The position numbers and the translations under genes were made by a program. A stretch of 64,000 bases of DNA, taken from contig NZ_CP080519.1 in the NCBI RefSeq assembly GCF_019468465.1, positions 8,983,001 through 9,047,000 on the forward strand, written 5' to 3'. Under the pieces are notes generated by a model that made no database searches, was not told the origin of the DNA, and was given only the letters and a program-made list of their open reading frames with translations. Positions within the stretch are counted from its first letter, which is position 1, and every line of letters starts with the position of its first letter. Below are positions 50,355 through 61,053 of the stretch, piece after piece. This DNA is from Amycolatopsis sp. DSM 110486 (lineage in GTDB: Bacteria > Actinomycetota > Actinomycetes > Mycobacteriales > Pseudonocardiaceae).

Positions 50355-51989
50355 TCAGTGCCCGAACGCTTCCGCGAGCCACCATGAGCCACCGTCGTCG
50401 GAGACCTTCGCGTCGATCACCAGCGGCGCTTCGCGAGGACCGTCGAGCCACTTCGTCACCGCGGCCAGGTCGCCAGGCGTGCGCACGGTGACGCCGGTGC
50501 AGCCGAACCCTCGGGCGATCGCCGCGAGGTCCGTGTCGGGGAAGCGCACCGTGTCGAGGTCGGCGTCGCCGAAGTGGTGGACCTCCGCGCCGTACGCGGC
50601 GTCGTTGTAGACGATCACCACCAGCGGCAGCCGCAGCCGCACCGCCGTCTCCAGCTCGGAGATCGCCATGTGGAACCCGCCGTCGCCGGCGCCGAGCACG
50701 GGCAGCCGGTCCGGGCGTGCGAGCGCCGCACCGATCGCCGTGCCCAGCCCGAGCCCGACGCACTGGTAGGCCTGCGTGAAGCAGAACCCGTTCTCGTCCG
50801 GCACGGATAGATATGCGCTCGGGTAACCCATGAAGTTGCCCGAGTCGACCGACACCACCCGCCGGGCGGGCAGCAGCTCGTCGAGGCGGGCGCTGAGCGT
50901 GCGCGCGTCGATGCGGCCGTCTCCGGAGTTGTCGAGGTGCGCCACGTCGTTCCAGCGCACCTCGGCCGCCAGGCGCGCCGCGACCTCGGGACCGCGGTAG
51001 CCCGCGGCCTTGTGCCCGCGCGCTTCCAGCAGTTCCAGCACGTCGACGGCCGTGGCCGCGACGTCGCCGACCACACCGAGGTCGATCGGCCGGTGCGCGC
51101 CGAGCGCGGCCTGCTCGCGGTCCACCTGCACGAGCCGCGCCCGCGGCCCGAGCAGCTTGCCGTGGCGCGTGGTCCACATGTTCAGCGCGCAGCCCCAGCC
51201 CACGACCAGGTCCGCGTCCGCGATCAGCTCCGCGGTGAGCGGTGACGAGAAGCCGCCGCTGATCCCGAGTGACCACGGGTCGTCGTGGAAGAGGCCGTTG
51301 GCCACGGCCGAGGTCGCCAGCAGGGCGCCGGTGACGTCGGCCAGCGCCCGCAGCGCGGTGGCTTGGCCACGGGCGCCGCGGCCGGCGATGAACACCGGGC
51401 GCCGCGCCTCGGACAGCAGCTCCGCCAGCTCGTCGGACACCGCGGTCTCCGGCCGGATCGGCGCGGGACCGGGCACCTCCGGCACTTCGCCGGGCGTCGG
51501 GGCTTCGTGCTGCTGCAGGTCGATCGGCAGGCTGAACACGACGGTCCGGTTCTCCTGCCGCGCGGTGCGGAATGCGCGGATCGTGTCGGCGAAAGCGGAT
51601 TCCGCCGAATGCACGCGGTCGGCCACCGCGCCCACCGCGATGCCGAGCGCGTCCTGGTCGATCTTGAAGTTCGACAGCACGGCCGCCGCGGCGGCGTCGG
51701 CGGTGACCACGACCATCGGCGTACGGCTCTTCGCAGCCTCCGTGATGCCGGTGATCGCGTTGGTCAGCCCGCAGCCCTGGTGCAGGCTCAGCACGGAGAC
51801 CTGGCCGCTCATCCGCGCGTACGCGTCGGCCATGCTCGCCGCGCCGCCTTCGTGCCGCGCGGCGACGAAGCGCACGCCCGCCGCCCGCAGCGCGTTGGTC
51901 ACCTCGAAGTTGCCGCTGCCGACCACGCCGAAGGCCATGCCCGCGCCGAGGTCGGCGAGCGTGCGCCCGACGAGTTCCGCGACCTTCAC
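50355..51989 (-). CDS. Thiamine diphosphate-dependent enzyme (acetolactate synthase-like)
   Basis: 544 residues with the three-domain ThDP fold. The pyrimidine domain has the catalytic Glu in FVAARHEGGAASMADAYARM. A central domain begins near residue 190 (ARRPVFIAGRGARGQA). The ThDP/Mg-binding domain has GAGDGGFHMAISELETAV followed by VIVYNDAAYGAEVHHFGDAD (GDG...N motif). It overlaps the cyclase gene by 4 bp. The reaction is unknown: decarboxylase, carboligase or 2-hydroxyacyl-CoA lyase are family possibilities. The last is worth testing because of the neighbouring 2-hydroxyisobutyryl-CoA genes, but no lyase-specific residues were verified. Confidence 0.85.
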   Translation of the reverse strand: MKVAELVGRTLADLGAGMAFGVVGSGNFEVTNALRAAGVRFVAARHEGGAASMADAYARMSGQVSVLSLHQGCGLTNAITGITEAAKSRTPMVVVTADAAAAAVLSNFKIDQDALGIAVGAVADRVHSAESAFADTIRAFRTARQENRTVVFSLPIDLQQHEAPTPGEVPEVPGPAPIRPETAVSDELAELLSEARRPVFIAGRGARGQATALRALADVTGALLATSAVANGLFHDDPWSLGISGGFSSPLTAELIADADLVVGWGCALNMWTTRHGKLLGPRARLVQVDREQAALGAHRPIDLGVVGDVAATAVDVLELLEARGHKAAGYRGPEVAARLAAEVRWNDVAHLDNSGDGRIDARTLSARLDELLPARRVVSVDSGNFMGYPSAYLSVPDENGFCFTQAYQCVGLGLGTAIGAALARPDRLPVLGAGDGGFHMAISELETAVRLRLPLVVIVYNDAAYGAEVHHFGDADLDTVRFPDTDLAAIARGFGCTGVTVRTPGDLAAVTKWLDGPREAPLVIDAKVSDDGGSWWLAEAFGH

Positions 51990-52765
51990 GCGCCACGCTC
52001 GACGAGCGCGAACACCCGGGCCGGGCTGCCCGAGCCGCCGACGATCGGCAGCGGGCTGATCACCAGCATCGCGCCGGTGGCGGGCAGGTTCGCCAGGTTG
52101 CGCAGCTGCGTCAGGCCGAACTTGCCGGCGCCGAGCAGCAGTTCGTGGCACGGGAAGGCCGGGTCGAGCCCGGGCGCCTGACCGGCGTCGGTGCCGACGG
52201 TCTCCACGCCCAGCCCCGCGATCGGCGTCTCCTCGGCGAGCCACTTGGCGCACTCCGGCGAGATGCCCGGGGTGTGCGAGCCGGACTCGTCGGCGTTGAG
52301 GAACTCGTCCTGGTCGCTGGAGTGCACGTCCCAGCCGCTGCGGTAGAGCAGCCACGCGCCCGCCGGCAGCGCGCCGTGCTCGGACTCCCACTCGCGCACG
52401 TCGTCGATGGACAGCAGGAAGTCGGGGTTGCCCTCGGCTTTCGCCGACGCGTCGAGCACCACCGCGGGCGCGACGAGCGTGCTCAGCGGCGCCTGGGAGA
52501 CGTCGAGACCGTCCTTTCCGGACAGCCAGTGCACCGGCGCGTCGAAGTGGGTGCCGGTGTGCTCGCCGGTGTGGATGTCGTTCCAGTACCAGCGCGGGCC
52601 GCGCTCGTCGTAGCGGCTGATCTCCTCGAGCCGGAACGGGATCGTGTTCGCGAACGGCTCGGGCAGCTGCAGGATCGGGGTGCTCGAGGTCAGGGGAGCG
52701 GTGAGGTCCACGACCTCGATGCCACCCCCGGTGATCGCCGCGCTCAGCTCGGCCAGCAACGACAT
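51986..52765 (-). CDS. Cyclase-family (kynurenine formamidase-like) metallohydrolase
   Basis: 259 residues of the 'Cyclase' (PF04199-type) fold, with the metal-binding HxGTHxDxPxH signature visible as HTGEHTGTHFDAPVHWLSG. Members hydrolyse N-formylkynurenine, isatin or polyketide-type substrates. ATG 52765 has GGAGG 5 nt upstream. Its 3' end overlaps the ThDP enzyme (ATG/GTG 4-bp overlap), so the two are coupled and probably act in one pathway. It follows the FadR-type regulator by 85 bp. Confidence 0.85.
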   Translation of the reverse strand: MSLLAELSAAITGGGIEVVDLTAPLTSSTPILQLPEPFANTIPFRLEEISRYDERGPRWYWNDIHTGEHTGTHFDAPVHWLSGKDGLDVSQAPLSTLVAPAVVLDASAKAEGNPDFLLSIDDVREWESEHGALPAGAWLLYRSGWDVHSSDQDEFLNADESGSHTPGISPECAKWLAEETPIAGLGVETVGTDAGQAPGLDPAFPCHELLLGAGKFGLTQLRNLANLPATGAMLVISPLPIVGGSGSPARVFALVERGA

Positions 52766-52850
52766 GCGTCCTCCAGTGCTCGACGGTGAACTGCTCATCC
52801 GTGAAACCTGGGGGAGACCCTATGCCCCGCAAGGGGTTCCGGGGAACCGC

Positions 52851-53558
52851 TCAGCCGGCGCGCAGGCCGTAGAAGCCGGCGATGTGCCTCGTCACCTCGG
52901 CCGACGCACGCTCCGGGTCGCCGGTTTCGATCGCGTCGAGGATCCACGTGTGCTCGGTCGCGAGCTGCCGCGCCGTCGCGGGCCAGTCGGCCGTCCGGGC
53001 GTACCCGGCGGTCATCTCGTCGCCCACGGCGTCTCCGAGCGAGGCGAGCAGCACGGCGGCGAGATCGTTGTGCGCGGCGCGGGCGAGGCCGAGGTGGAAG
53101 CCGGAGTCGAGCTCGCGGAACCGCACGCGGGTCACGCCGGGACGGCCCATTTCGGCGGTGACCTCCCGCAGCTGTTCGAGGTCTTCCGGAGCCGCGCCGC
53201 GGGCCGCGCGCGCCGCCGACGAGCGTTCGAGCTCGAGCCGGATGGACATGAGGTCACCGGTGGCGAATCGCGACAGCGAGAGGTGCAGCCTGAGCAGCTT
53301 GTGCAGCGCGCCGCTCGGTTCGCCGGCCACGACCGCGGCCGCCGTGCCCGTGGCCGCCGGTTCGAGTACGCCCGCCGCCTCCAGGGCGCGGACTCCGTCG
53401 CGCACGTGCGCGGGCCCGACGCCGAGCGCCCGGGCCAGGTCGCGTTCGGCGGGCAGCGGGTCGCCAGCGCCCAGCCGCGCGGTGAGGATCCAGTCCTGGA
53501 TCCCCGCCAGCGCCTGGCCGGGTGACCCGAGGTAACGCACGTTGTCCGGTTGGCCCAT
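52851..53558 (-). CDS. FadR-like GntR-family (FCD) regulator 1
   Basis: 235 residues. Winged helix at about 14-75 (PAERDLARALGVGPAHVRDG; VRALEAAGVLEP) and an FCD ligand domain at about 95-230 (FRELDSGFHLGLARAAHND; EHTWILDAIETGDPERASAE). The TGGTCAGACCA operator at 53622-53632 lies 64 bp upstream of its start, suggesting autoregulation. It sits inside the probable operon hydrolase-FadR1-cyclase-ThDP enzyme on the minus strand. It is paralogous in type, though not identical, to the regulator at 61720. Confidence 0.88.
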   Translation of the reverse strand: MGQPDNVRYLGSPGQALAGIQDWILTARLGAGDPLPAERDLARALGVGPAHVRDGVRALEAAGVLEPAATGTAAAVVAGEPSGALHKLLRLHLSLSRFATGDLMSIRLELERSSAARAARGAAPEDLEQLREVTAEMGRPGVTRVRFRELDSGFHLGLARAAHNDLAAVLLASLGDAVGDEMTAGYARTADWPATARQLATEHTWILDAIETGDPERASAEVTRHIAGFYGLRAG

Positions 53559-53614
53559 CGATCGGACCGCCTCCTCGACCGCGTTGTCGGATTTCCGGCT
53601 GGTCCGAGCCTAGG

Positions 53615-54697
53615 TCAGCGGTGGTCAGACCACAATGTGGACTGCTCCGGTAAGTCCAGCTCGTCGTCAAGCGGTGCGAAGAACGCCTCGACGGCCGCGT
53701 CGTCGACCTCCGCGAGCGTGCCCGGGCGCCAGCGCGGTGAGCGGTCCTTGTCGAGAATCGCCGCCCGGATGCCCTCGGCCAGGTCGGGATGCGCGAGGAA
53801 CCGGCTGCACAGGCGGAAGTCCTGGCGCAGGCATTCCTCGATCGAGGTCATCCCACGAGCCTGGCGGACCGCTCGCAGCGTCACCTTGAGTGCCGTCGGG
53901 GCGGCCGCGGTGATCGCGGCGCGGGCCTCGCGCGGCCCCGGCTCGTCGATCGCCTCGAGGCGGTACAGCACGTGTTCGACGGTGGTCGCGCCGCCGTACA
54001 CGTGGTCGATCCAGCACCGCGCTGCCGCGAGCGGCGCAGGGCCGGGATCCTCGGCGTACTTCGCCACGGTCGCCTCGGGTGCAGCGCCGGCGGCGAGGTC
54101 TTCGACGAGCGGGGCCAACCGGCCGGCGGGCACGTGGTGGTCCGCGAGTCCACAGTGGACCGCGTCGCCAGGGCCAACGCGACCCGCCGTCAGCGCGAGG
54201 TGCGTGCCGAGCTCCCCGGGTGCACGGGCGAGCAGCAGCGCGCCGCCGACGTCGGGTGCCAGGCCGATCGCGACCTCCGGCATCGCGAGCACCGAGCGTT
54301 CGGTGACCACCCGGACCGCCGCGTGCGCGCCGATCCCGATCCCGCCGCCCATCGTGATGCCGTCCATGAGCGCGACGACGGGTTTCGGGTAGCGCGCGAG
54401 GCGGGCGTCGAGCCGGTACTCCTCGCGCCACAGCGTCCGGGCGACCACCGGATCGCCGACGGCCGACGAGTGCACCACGCCGATGTCGCCGCCCGCGCAG
54501 AACGCCCGATCGCCCGCGCCGTCGAGGACCACCGCGGTCACGGCGGGGTCGGACTCCCACTCGTCGAGGGCGGTCAGCATCGCCCGGATCATGGGCAGGT
54601 CCAGGGCGTTCAGCGCCTCCGGGCGGTTCACGGTCAGCCTGCCGATCGCCCCTTGTCTGCGGGCCAAAACGGTGCTCACGTCGATCAAGTCGGACAC
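53615..54697 (-). CDS. 3-hydroxyisobutyryl-CoA hydrolase-like enoyl-CoA hydratase/isomerase
   Basis: 360 residues of the crotonase superfamily, HIBYL-CoA hydrolase group: RAFCAGGDIGVVH (CoA/oxyanion region), TMGGGIGIGAHAAVRVVTER and AMPEVAIGLAPDVGG with catalytic-type Glu141 and Asp149. The long C-terminal domain (EECLRQDFRLCSRFLAHPDL; EGIRAAILDKDRSPRWRP) is typical of the hydrolase rather than of hydratases. Starts at GTG 54697. It is divergent from the mutase operon (109 bp between starts), with a TGGTCAGACCA operator between. It could remove CoA from side products or take part in valine-like branched acid catabolism. Confidence 0.85.
   Translation of the reverse strand: MSDLIDVSTVLARRQGAIGRLTVNRPEALNALDLPMIRAMLTALDEWESDPAVTAVVLDGAGDRAFCAGGDIGVVHSSAVGDPVVARTLWREEYRLDARLARYPKPVVALMDGITMGGGIGIGAHAAVRVVTERSVLAMPEVAIGLAPDVGGALLLARAPGELGTHLALTAGRVGPGDAVHCGLADHHVPAGRLAPLVEDLAAGAAPEATVAKYAEDPGPAPLAAARCWIDHVYGGATTVEHVLYRLEAIDEPGPREARAAITAAAPTALKVTLRAVRQARGMTSIEECLRQDFRLCSRFLAHPDLAEGIRAAILDKDRSPRWRPGTLAEVDDAAVEAFFAPLDDELDLPEQSTLWSDHR
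53622..53632. promoter_or_regulatory. FadR/LldR-type operator TGGTCAGACCA (copy 1)
   Basis: A perfect 11-bp palindrome matching the TNGTNNNACNA consensus known for FadR/LldR-type GntR proteins. It lies at the extreme 3' end of the hydrolase gene and upstream of the FadR1 gene on the same strand. Identical to the copy at 54763. Confidence 0.6.
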
Positions 54698-54762
54698 CTT
54701 CGCCTTCGTGCAGCCGGGTGGTGCTTGGGCACAGGGTTGCACATTCCGTACGCCCACTTCTA

Positions 54763-54773
54763 TGGTCAGACCA
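54763..54773. promoter_or_regulatory. FadR/LldR-type operator TGGTCAGACCA (copy 2)
   Basis: Identical 11-bp palindrome placed between the divergent hydrolase (start 54697) and hcmB (start 54806) genes, where it would control both arms. Confidence 0.75.
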
Positions 54774-54805
54774 CATGCAAGGCAAGACCAGATGCAGTTC
54801 AGGTC

Positions 54806-55249
54806 ATGGAACGAGGTGTGGACACGGTGGGTGAGAGCGGCGGCGACCCGATCCGGGTGATGCTGGCCAAGATCGGGCTGGACGGCCACGACCGGGGCGT
54901 GAAAGTCGTCGCGCGGACCCTGCGCGACGCGGGCATGGAGGTGATCTACACCGGCCTGCACCGCAGCCCCGAGCAGGTGCTGGAAGCGGCCGTTCAGGAG
55001 GACGTCGACGTGCTCGGCGTCAGCCTGCTCTCCGGCGCGCACATGCCGATCTTCACCCGCATCTTCGAGCTGATCGACGCGATGCCCGACCGGCCCGGGT
55101 TCGCGATCGTCGCCGGCGGCGTGATGCCGGACGAGGACGAGGAGGCGCTCAAGAAAATGGGGGTCGCCGAGGTACTCGGCCAGGACACGACGCCGGAGAC
55201 GATCGTCGAGCGCATCCGCGCGCTGGTCGGCGTGACGGAGGAGGCCTGA
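54806..55249 (+). CDS. hcmB: Adenosylcobalamin-binding small subunit of 2-hydroxyisobutyryl-CoA mutase
   Basis: 147 residues with the B12-binding Rossmann domain of acyl-CoA mutases: DxHxxG as Asp26-Gly-His28-Asp-Arg-Gly31 (His28 being the lower cobalt ligand), SxL as Ser73-Leu-Leu75 in GVSLLSGAH, and GG at 104-105. It pairs with the large subunit at 57614. A free-standing small subunit of this size is the rule for isobutyryl- and 2-hydroxyisobutyryl-CoA mutases. First gene of hcmB-hcl-meaB-hcmA. Start ATG 54806 (GTG 54818 possible). The preceding DNA carries the TGGTCAGACCA operator. Confidence 0.88.
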   Translation: MERGVDTVGESGGDPIRVMLAKIGLDGHDRGVKVVARTLRDAGMEVIYTGLHRSPEQVLEAAVQEDVDVLGVSLLSGAHMPIFTRIFELIDAMPDRPGFAIVAGGVMPDEDEEALKKMGVAEVLGQDTTPETIVERIRALVGVTEEA

Positions 55250-56652
55250 TGGAACAGTGGACCTGGCCGCCGCGCTACGACGAGACCTACCGGCCGCCGG
55301 CCGGGCAGGCGCACTGGTTCCCGCGCCGCGAGACCATGCCGGCCGGGGAGCGGGACGAAGCGATCCTCGCCCGCATCCGTGAGGTGATGGCCTACGCGTG
55401 GGACCACGCGCCGTTCTACCGGCGCAAGTGGGAGGAAGCGGGGATCCACCCGTCGGCCATCCGCGACCTGTCGGACTTCGAGAAGGTTCCCGTGGTGCGC
55501 AAGGAAGAGCTGCGCGCCGACCAGGCGGCCCACGAGCCGTTCGGCAGCTACCTCGCCGTGGACCCGAGCGAGGTCAAGCACGTGAACGGCACGTCGGGCA
55601 CCACCGGCCGCCCGACCGCGTTCGGCATCGGCGAACGCGACTGGCGCAGCGTCGCCAACGCCCACGCCCGGGTGATGTGGGGGATGGGCATCCGCGAGCA
55701 CGACACGGTGCTGGTCGCCTCGCCGTTGAGCCTCTACTGGGGTTCCTGGGGCGCCTATCTCGGCGCGGAACGCCTCGGCGCCCGTGTGTTCCCATTCGGC
55801 GCGGGCACGCCCGGGCAGACCGCCCGCACGGTCATGTGGATGAAGCAGATGGGCGTGACGGTGTTCTACGGGACGCCGTCGTATGCGCTGCACCTGGCCG
55901 AGGTCGCCGCCGACGAGGGCGTGGACCCGGCGGATCTGGGGCTGCGCAAGCTGTTCTTCTCCGGCGAGCCCGGCGCGAGCGTGCCGACGATCCGTGGCCG
56001 CATCGAGGCGGCCTTCGGCGCCGAGGTCTACGACTCGGGCAGCATGGCCGAGGTCAGCCCGTGGATGCACCTGGGTGCCGCGAACCACGAGCCGGGTGTG
56101 TTCGCCTGGCAGGACCTCGTCTACACCGAGGTGTGCGACCCCGTCGACCACCACCGCGTGGACTACGGCCGCGAGGGCACGCCCGTCTACACCACGCTCG
56201 AGCGCACCAGTCAGCCGATGATCCGGCTGCTGTCCAACGACCTCACGCGCTGGGAAGCGCCTTCGGCCGACCGCGGCCGCACGTACCCGTTCCTGCCACA
56301 GGGCATCTACGGGCGCATCGACGACATGTTCACCGTGCGTGGCGAGAACGTGTACCCGAGCGCGATCGACGACGTGGTGATGGCCGCCGAGGGCTACGGC
56401 GGCGAGCACCGCATCGTGATCAGCCGCAAGTCCACGATGGACACCCTCGCCGTGCAGGTGGAGCACCGCGGAGTCGCGGAGTCCACTCTGGACGGCTGGG
56501 CCCGTGCCATCGAGGACAAGCTGCGCCGCGCGCTCGGCGTCGGCGCGCACGTCATCCCCGTGGAGTACAAGACGTTCGACCGCACCGAGTTCAAGGCGCG
56601 GCGGGTGATCGACGACCGCGACCTGCTGCGCCGCCTCGGAAGTGGGTCGTGA
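55249..56652 (+). CDS. hcl: Acyl-CoA ligase of the phenylacetate-CoA ligase type, probable 2-hydroxyisobutyrate-CoA ligase
   Basis: 467 residues, short ANL-superfamily (PaaK-like) ligase. The ATP-binding loop is at 113-122 (NGTSGTTGRP), followed by LYWGSWGAYLGAERLGARVF, FFSGEPGASVPTIRGRIEAA, the YDSGSMAEVSPW adenylate site and a C-terminal domain ending KTFDRTEFKARRVID (catalytic-type Lys449). It activates a carboxylic acid to its CoA thioester. Location inside the mutase operon (ATG overlaps the hcmB stop by 1 bp; the 3' end overlaps meaB) supports 2-hydroxyisobutyrate as substrate. Phenylacetate-like acids remain possible on family grounds. Confidence 0.82.
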   Translation: MEQWTWPPRYDETYRPPAGQAHWFPRRETMPAGERDEAILARIREVMAYAWDHAPFYRRKWEEAGIHPSAIRDLSDFEKVPVVRKEELRADQAAHEPFGSYLAVDPSEVKHVNGTSGTTGRPTAFGIGERDWRSVANAHARVMWGMGIREHDTVLVASPLSLYWGSWGAYLGAERLGARVFPFGAGTPGQTARTVMWMKQMGVTVFYGTPSYALHLAEVAADEGVDPADLGLRKLFFSGEPGASVPTIRGRIEAAFGAEVYDSGSMAEVSPWMHLGAANHEPGVFAWQDLVYTEVCDPVDHHRVDYGREGTPVYTTLERTSQPMIRLLSNDLTRWEAPSADRGRTYPFLPQGIYGRIDDMFTVRGENVYPSAIDDVVMAAEGYGGEHRIVISRKSTMDTLAVQVEHRGVAESTLDGWARAIEDKLRRALGVGAHVIPVEYKTFDRTEFKARRVIDDRDLLRRLGSGS

Positions 56653-57613
56653 AGACGCCGGGCGAAGTGGTCGGGCGGGTGCTCGCGGGGGAGCACCCGG
56701 CCATCGCACGGATGCTCACGTTCGTGGAACGGCGTACGGCCGGCGTCGACGAGGCGCTCGCCGAACTGCACGGCAAGGCGGGCAACGCCCACGTCCTGGG
56801 CCTCACAGGGCCACCGGGCAGCGGCAAGAGCACGCTGGTCAAGTCGCTGACCGAGTTCTACCGCAAGCAGGGCAAGACGGTCGGCGTGCTGGCCGTGGAC
56901 CCGTCCAGCGTGTTCAGCGGCGGCGCGATCCTCGGCGACCGCATCCGGATGACCGGCCTCGCGGGCGACGAGGGCGTGTTCATCCGGTCCGTGGCCACCC
57001 GGGGCGCGCTCGGCGGGCTCTCCCGCGCGACGCTAGACGCGATCACCGTGCTCGACGCCGCCGGCAAGGACGTGGTCGTGCTCGAGACCGTCGGCGTCGG
57101 GCAGGCCGAGGTCGACGTGATCAGCGCGGCCCAGACCGTGGCCGTGGTGAGCGTGCCGGGCATGGGCGACGACGTGCAGGCGATCAAGGCCGGCCTGCTC
57201 GAGATCGCCGACGTGCACGTGGTGAACAAGTCCGACCGCGAAGGCGCCGCCAAGACCGTGGCGGAGCTGCGCGACATGCTGCGGCTGGCGCACCGCAAGC
57301 CGCACCAGTGGAACGTGCCGATCCAGCAGACCGTGGCCGCCACCGGCGACGGCGTGCCCGAGCTCGCCGAGCAGTTCGCCGCGCACCTGGCATGGATGAC
57401 CGAGCACGGCGAACGCGAGCGGCGCGCCCGGCGCAACAGCGCGACCCGCATCCGGTGGGTCGCCGAACAGCTGGTGCTCGACGACCTGCGCCCCGGCGTC
57501 CCCACGTTCGACCGGGCGGTGGACGACGTGACCGCGCGCCGGGAAGACCCGCTTTCCGCCGCGCGCCGCCTGGTCGGGCGGCCGGGTGTGACGACTGACG
57601 AGGAGGAATTGTG

Positions 57614-57617
<4 letters not shown>
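56649..57617 (+). CDS. meaB: MeaB-type G-protein chaperone of the B12-dependent mutase
   Basis: 322 residues of the MeaB/ArgK P-loop GTPase family: Walker A at 53-62 (TGPPGSGKST), switch-type VLAVDPSSVFSGGAILGDRI, RMTGLAGD, VVVLETVGVGQAEVDV (switch II region), and the NKSD base-recognition motif in VHVVNKSDRE. It protects and loads adenosylcobalamin on the mutase and ejects damaged cofactor. Starts at GTG 56649 overlapping hcl (4 bp); the end overlaps hcmA (GTGA). Placement between hcl and hcmA shows it is dedicated to this mutase. Confidence 0.93.
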
Positions 57618-59329
<1,712 letters not shown>

Positions 59330-59381
59330 CGAGCCCAGCTCCAGTCCCCACCCCCTCTCAACGACGAGAGTCCCGGAGGTG

Positions 59382-59399
59382 ACCTGTGTACACACAGGT
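59382..59399. promoter_or_regulatory. Palindrome over the permease start codon
   Basis: ACCTGTGTACACACAGGT has 8-bp perfect arms with a 2-nt centre and contains the GTG start (59386-59388). As DNA it could be an operator; as RNA it could fold over the start codon and limit translation. Confidence 0.55.
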
Positions 59400-61053
59400 T
59401 CCCGCGCCACTGGGCGGCAGCCTCGGCTGGTCCGCCCTTGTGTCCGCCCTGCCCCTGCTGGTGTTGTTCGTGCTGCTGGGCGTGTTCCGCGTCCGCGCCT
59501 GGCTGGCTTCGGTGATCGCGCTCGTGCTGTCGATCGTCGTCGCCATCGCGGTCTACGGCATGCCCACCGGCCCCGCCCTCGATTCCGCGCTCGAAGGCGC
59601 GGCGTTCGGCTTGTTCCCCGCACTGTGGATCGTGCTGAACTCGCTGTGGATCTACCAGATGACGAAGGTGTCCGGGCACTTCGACGTGCTGCGGCGCACC
59701 TTCGCGAAGATCAGCGACGACCAGCGGGTGCAGGGCGTGATCATCGCGTTCTCGTTCGGCGCCCTGCTGGAGGCGCTCGCCGGCTTCGGCGCGCCGGTGG
59801 CGATCTGCTCGGTGATGCTGGTGGCGGTCGGGCTGAAACCGCTGAAGGCGGCGACGGTCGCGCTGATCGCCAACACCGCACCGGTCGCGTACGGCGCTGT
59901 GGCGCTGCCCGTGATCACACTCGCGAAGGTGACCGGGCTGCCGCTCGACGACCTCGCGGCCATGACCGGACGGCAGGTGCCGATCCTCGCGCTGATCGTG
60001 CCGCTGGTGCTCATGATCGTGCTCGACGGGCGGCGCGGGCTGCGGCAGGCGTGGCCGGCCGCGCTCGTGTGCGGCGTGAGCTTCGCCGTGGTCCAGTACC
60101 TGATGGCGAACTTCGGCCCGGTGCAGCTCACGGACATCGCGGCTTCGCTCGTGTCCGCCGCGGCCGTGCTGGTGCTGCTGCGGTTCTGGCGGCCGAAGCC
60201 GGCCGACGCGCCGGACCGCGCGCCGGATGACGGTGGTGAGCGGCCCGCGCCGGTTTCCGGTGGCAGCGGGGTGGCCGCGGCGACGGTGGTGCGCGAGCGG
60301 ACGGTCGTCGACTCGCGAATCGAGCAACTGCGGTCGTTCGCGCCGTACGCGACGATCATCGTGCTGTTCTCCATCGCCGCGATCCCGGCGGTCGCGGCGG
60401 CGCTGGCCACGACGACCAAGACGTTCAGCTGGCCCGGCCTGCACATCGCGACGGCCGCGGGCAAACCGCTGAGCCTGGTGTCGTTCAAGTTCGACTGGCT
60501 CGCGGACAGCGGCACGGTGTTGTTCATCGCCGGTGTCGTGTCCGCGTTCCTGCTGAAAGTGCCGCTGCGGCAGGCGATCCGCGCCTACGGGCAGACGATC
60601 GTGCAGCTGCGTACCGCAGGGCTGACGGTGATGGCGGTGCTGGCGCTGGCGTACGTGATGAACATGTCGGGCCAGACGGCGACGCTCGGGTTGTTCCTCG
60701 CCGGCGCGGGCGGGCTTTTCGCACTGCTCTCGCCGCTGCTCGGCTGGTTCGGCACGGCGGTGACGGGTTCGGACACGTCGTCGAACTCGCTGTTCGGCGC
60801 GCTGCAGGTGGCGGCCGCGCACGGAGCGCAGCTGCAACCGACGCTGATGGCGGCGGCGAACAGCAGCGGCGGGGTGCTCGGAAAGATGATCAGCCCGCAG
60901 AACCTGGCGATCGGCGCGAGCGCCGTGGGACTGGCGGGTAAGGAGGGCCTGCTGTTCCGGCGGGTGCTCGCGGCGTCGGCGGTGTTCGTGCCGCTGATGT
61001 GCGTGCTGGTGTACCTGCAGTCCACGCCGGTGCTGTCATGGATGGTGCCGTGA
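59386..61053 (+). CDS. Lactate permease (LctP) family transporter, probable 2-hydroxyisobutyrate importer
   Basis: 555 residues with 12-14 hydrophobic helices and LctP-family blocks (EALAGFGAPVAICSVMLVAV; GLKPLKAATVALIANTAPVA; ANSSGGVLGKMISPQNLAIG). The family imports lactate and glycolate, which share the alpha-hydroxy acid group with 2-hydroxyisobutyrate. It lies 56 bp after hcmA and overlaps the next gene by 4 bp, so uptake and activation are encoded together. GTG 59386 has GGAGGT upstream and sits inside a palindrome (59382-59399). The substrate is inferred from context. Confidence 0.88.
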   Translation: MYTQVPAPLGGSLGWSALVSALPLLVLFVLLGVFRVRAWLASVIALVLSIVVAIAVYGMPTGPALDSALEGAAFGLFPALWIVLNSLWIYQMTKVSGHFDVLRRTFAKISDDQRVQGVIIAFSFGALLEALAGFGAPVAICSVMLVAVGLKPLKAATVALIANTAPVAYGAVALPVITLAKVTGLPLDDLAAMTGRQVPILALIVPLVLMIVLDGRRGLRQAWPAALVCGVSFAVVQYLMANFGPVQLTDIAASLVSAAAVLVLLRFWRPKPADAPDRAPDDGGERPAPVSGGSGVAAATVVRERTVVDSRIEQLRSFAPYATIIVLFSIAAIPAVAAALATTTKTFSWPGLHIATAAGKPLSLVSFKFDWLADSGTVLFIAGVVSAFLLKVPLRQAIRAYGQTIVQLRTAGLTVMAVLALAYVMNMSGQTATLGLFLAGAGGLFALLSPLLGWFGTAVTGSDTSSNSLFGALQVAAAHGAQLQPTLMAAANSSGGVLGKMISPQNLAIGASAVGLAGKEGLLFRRVLAASAVFVPLMCVLVYLQSTPVLSWMVP

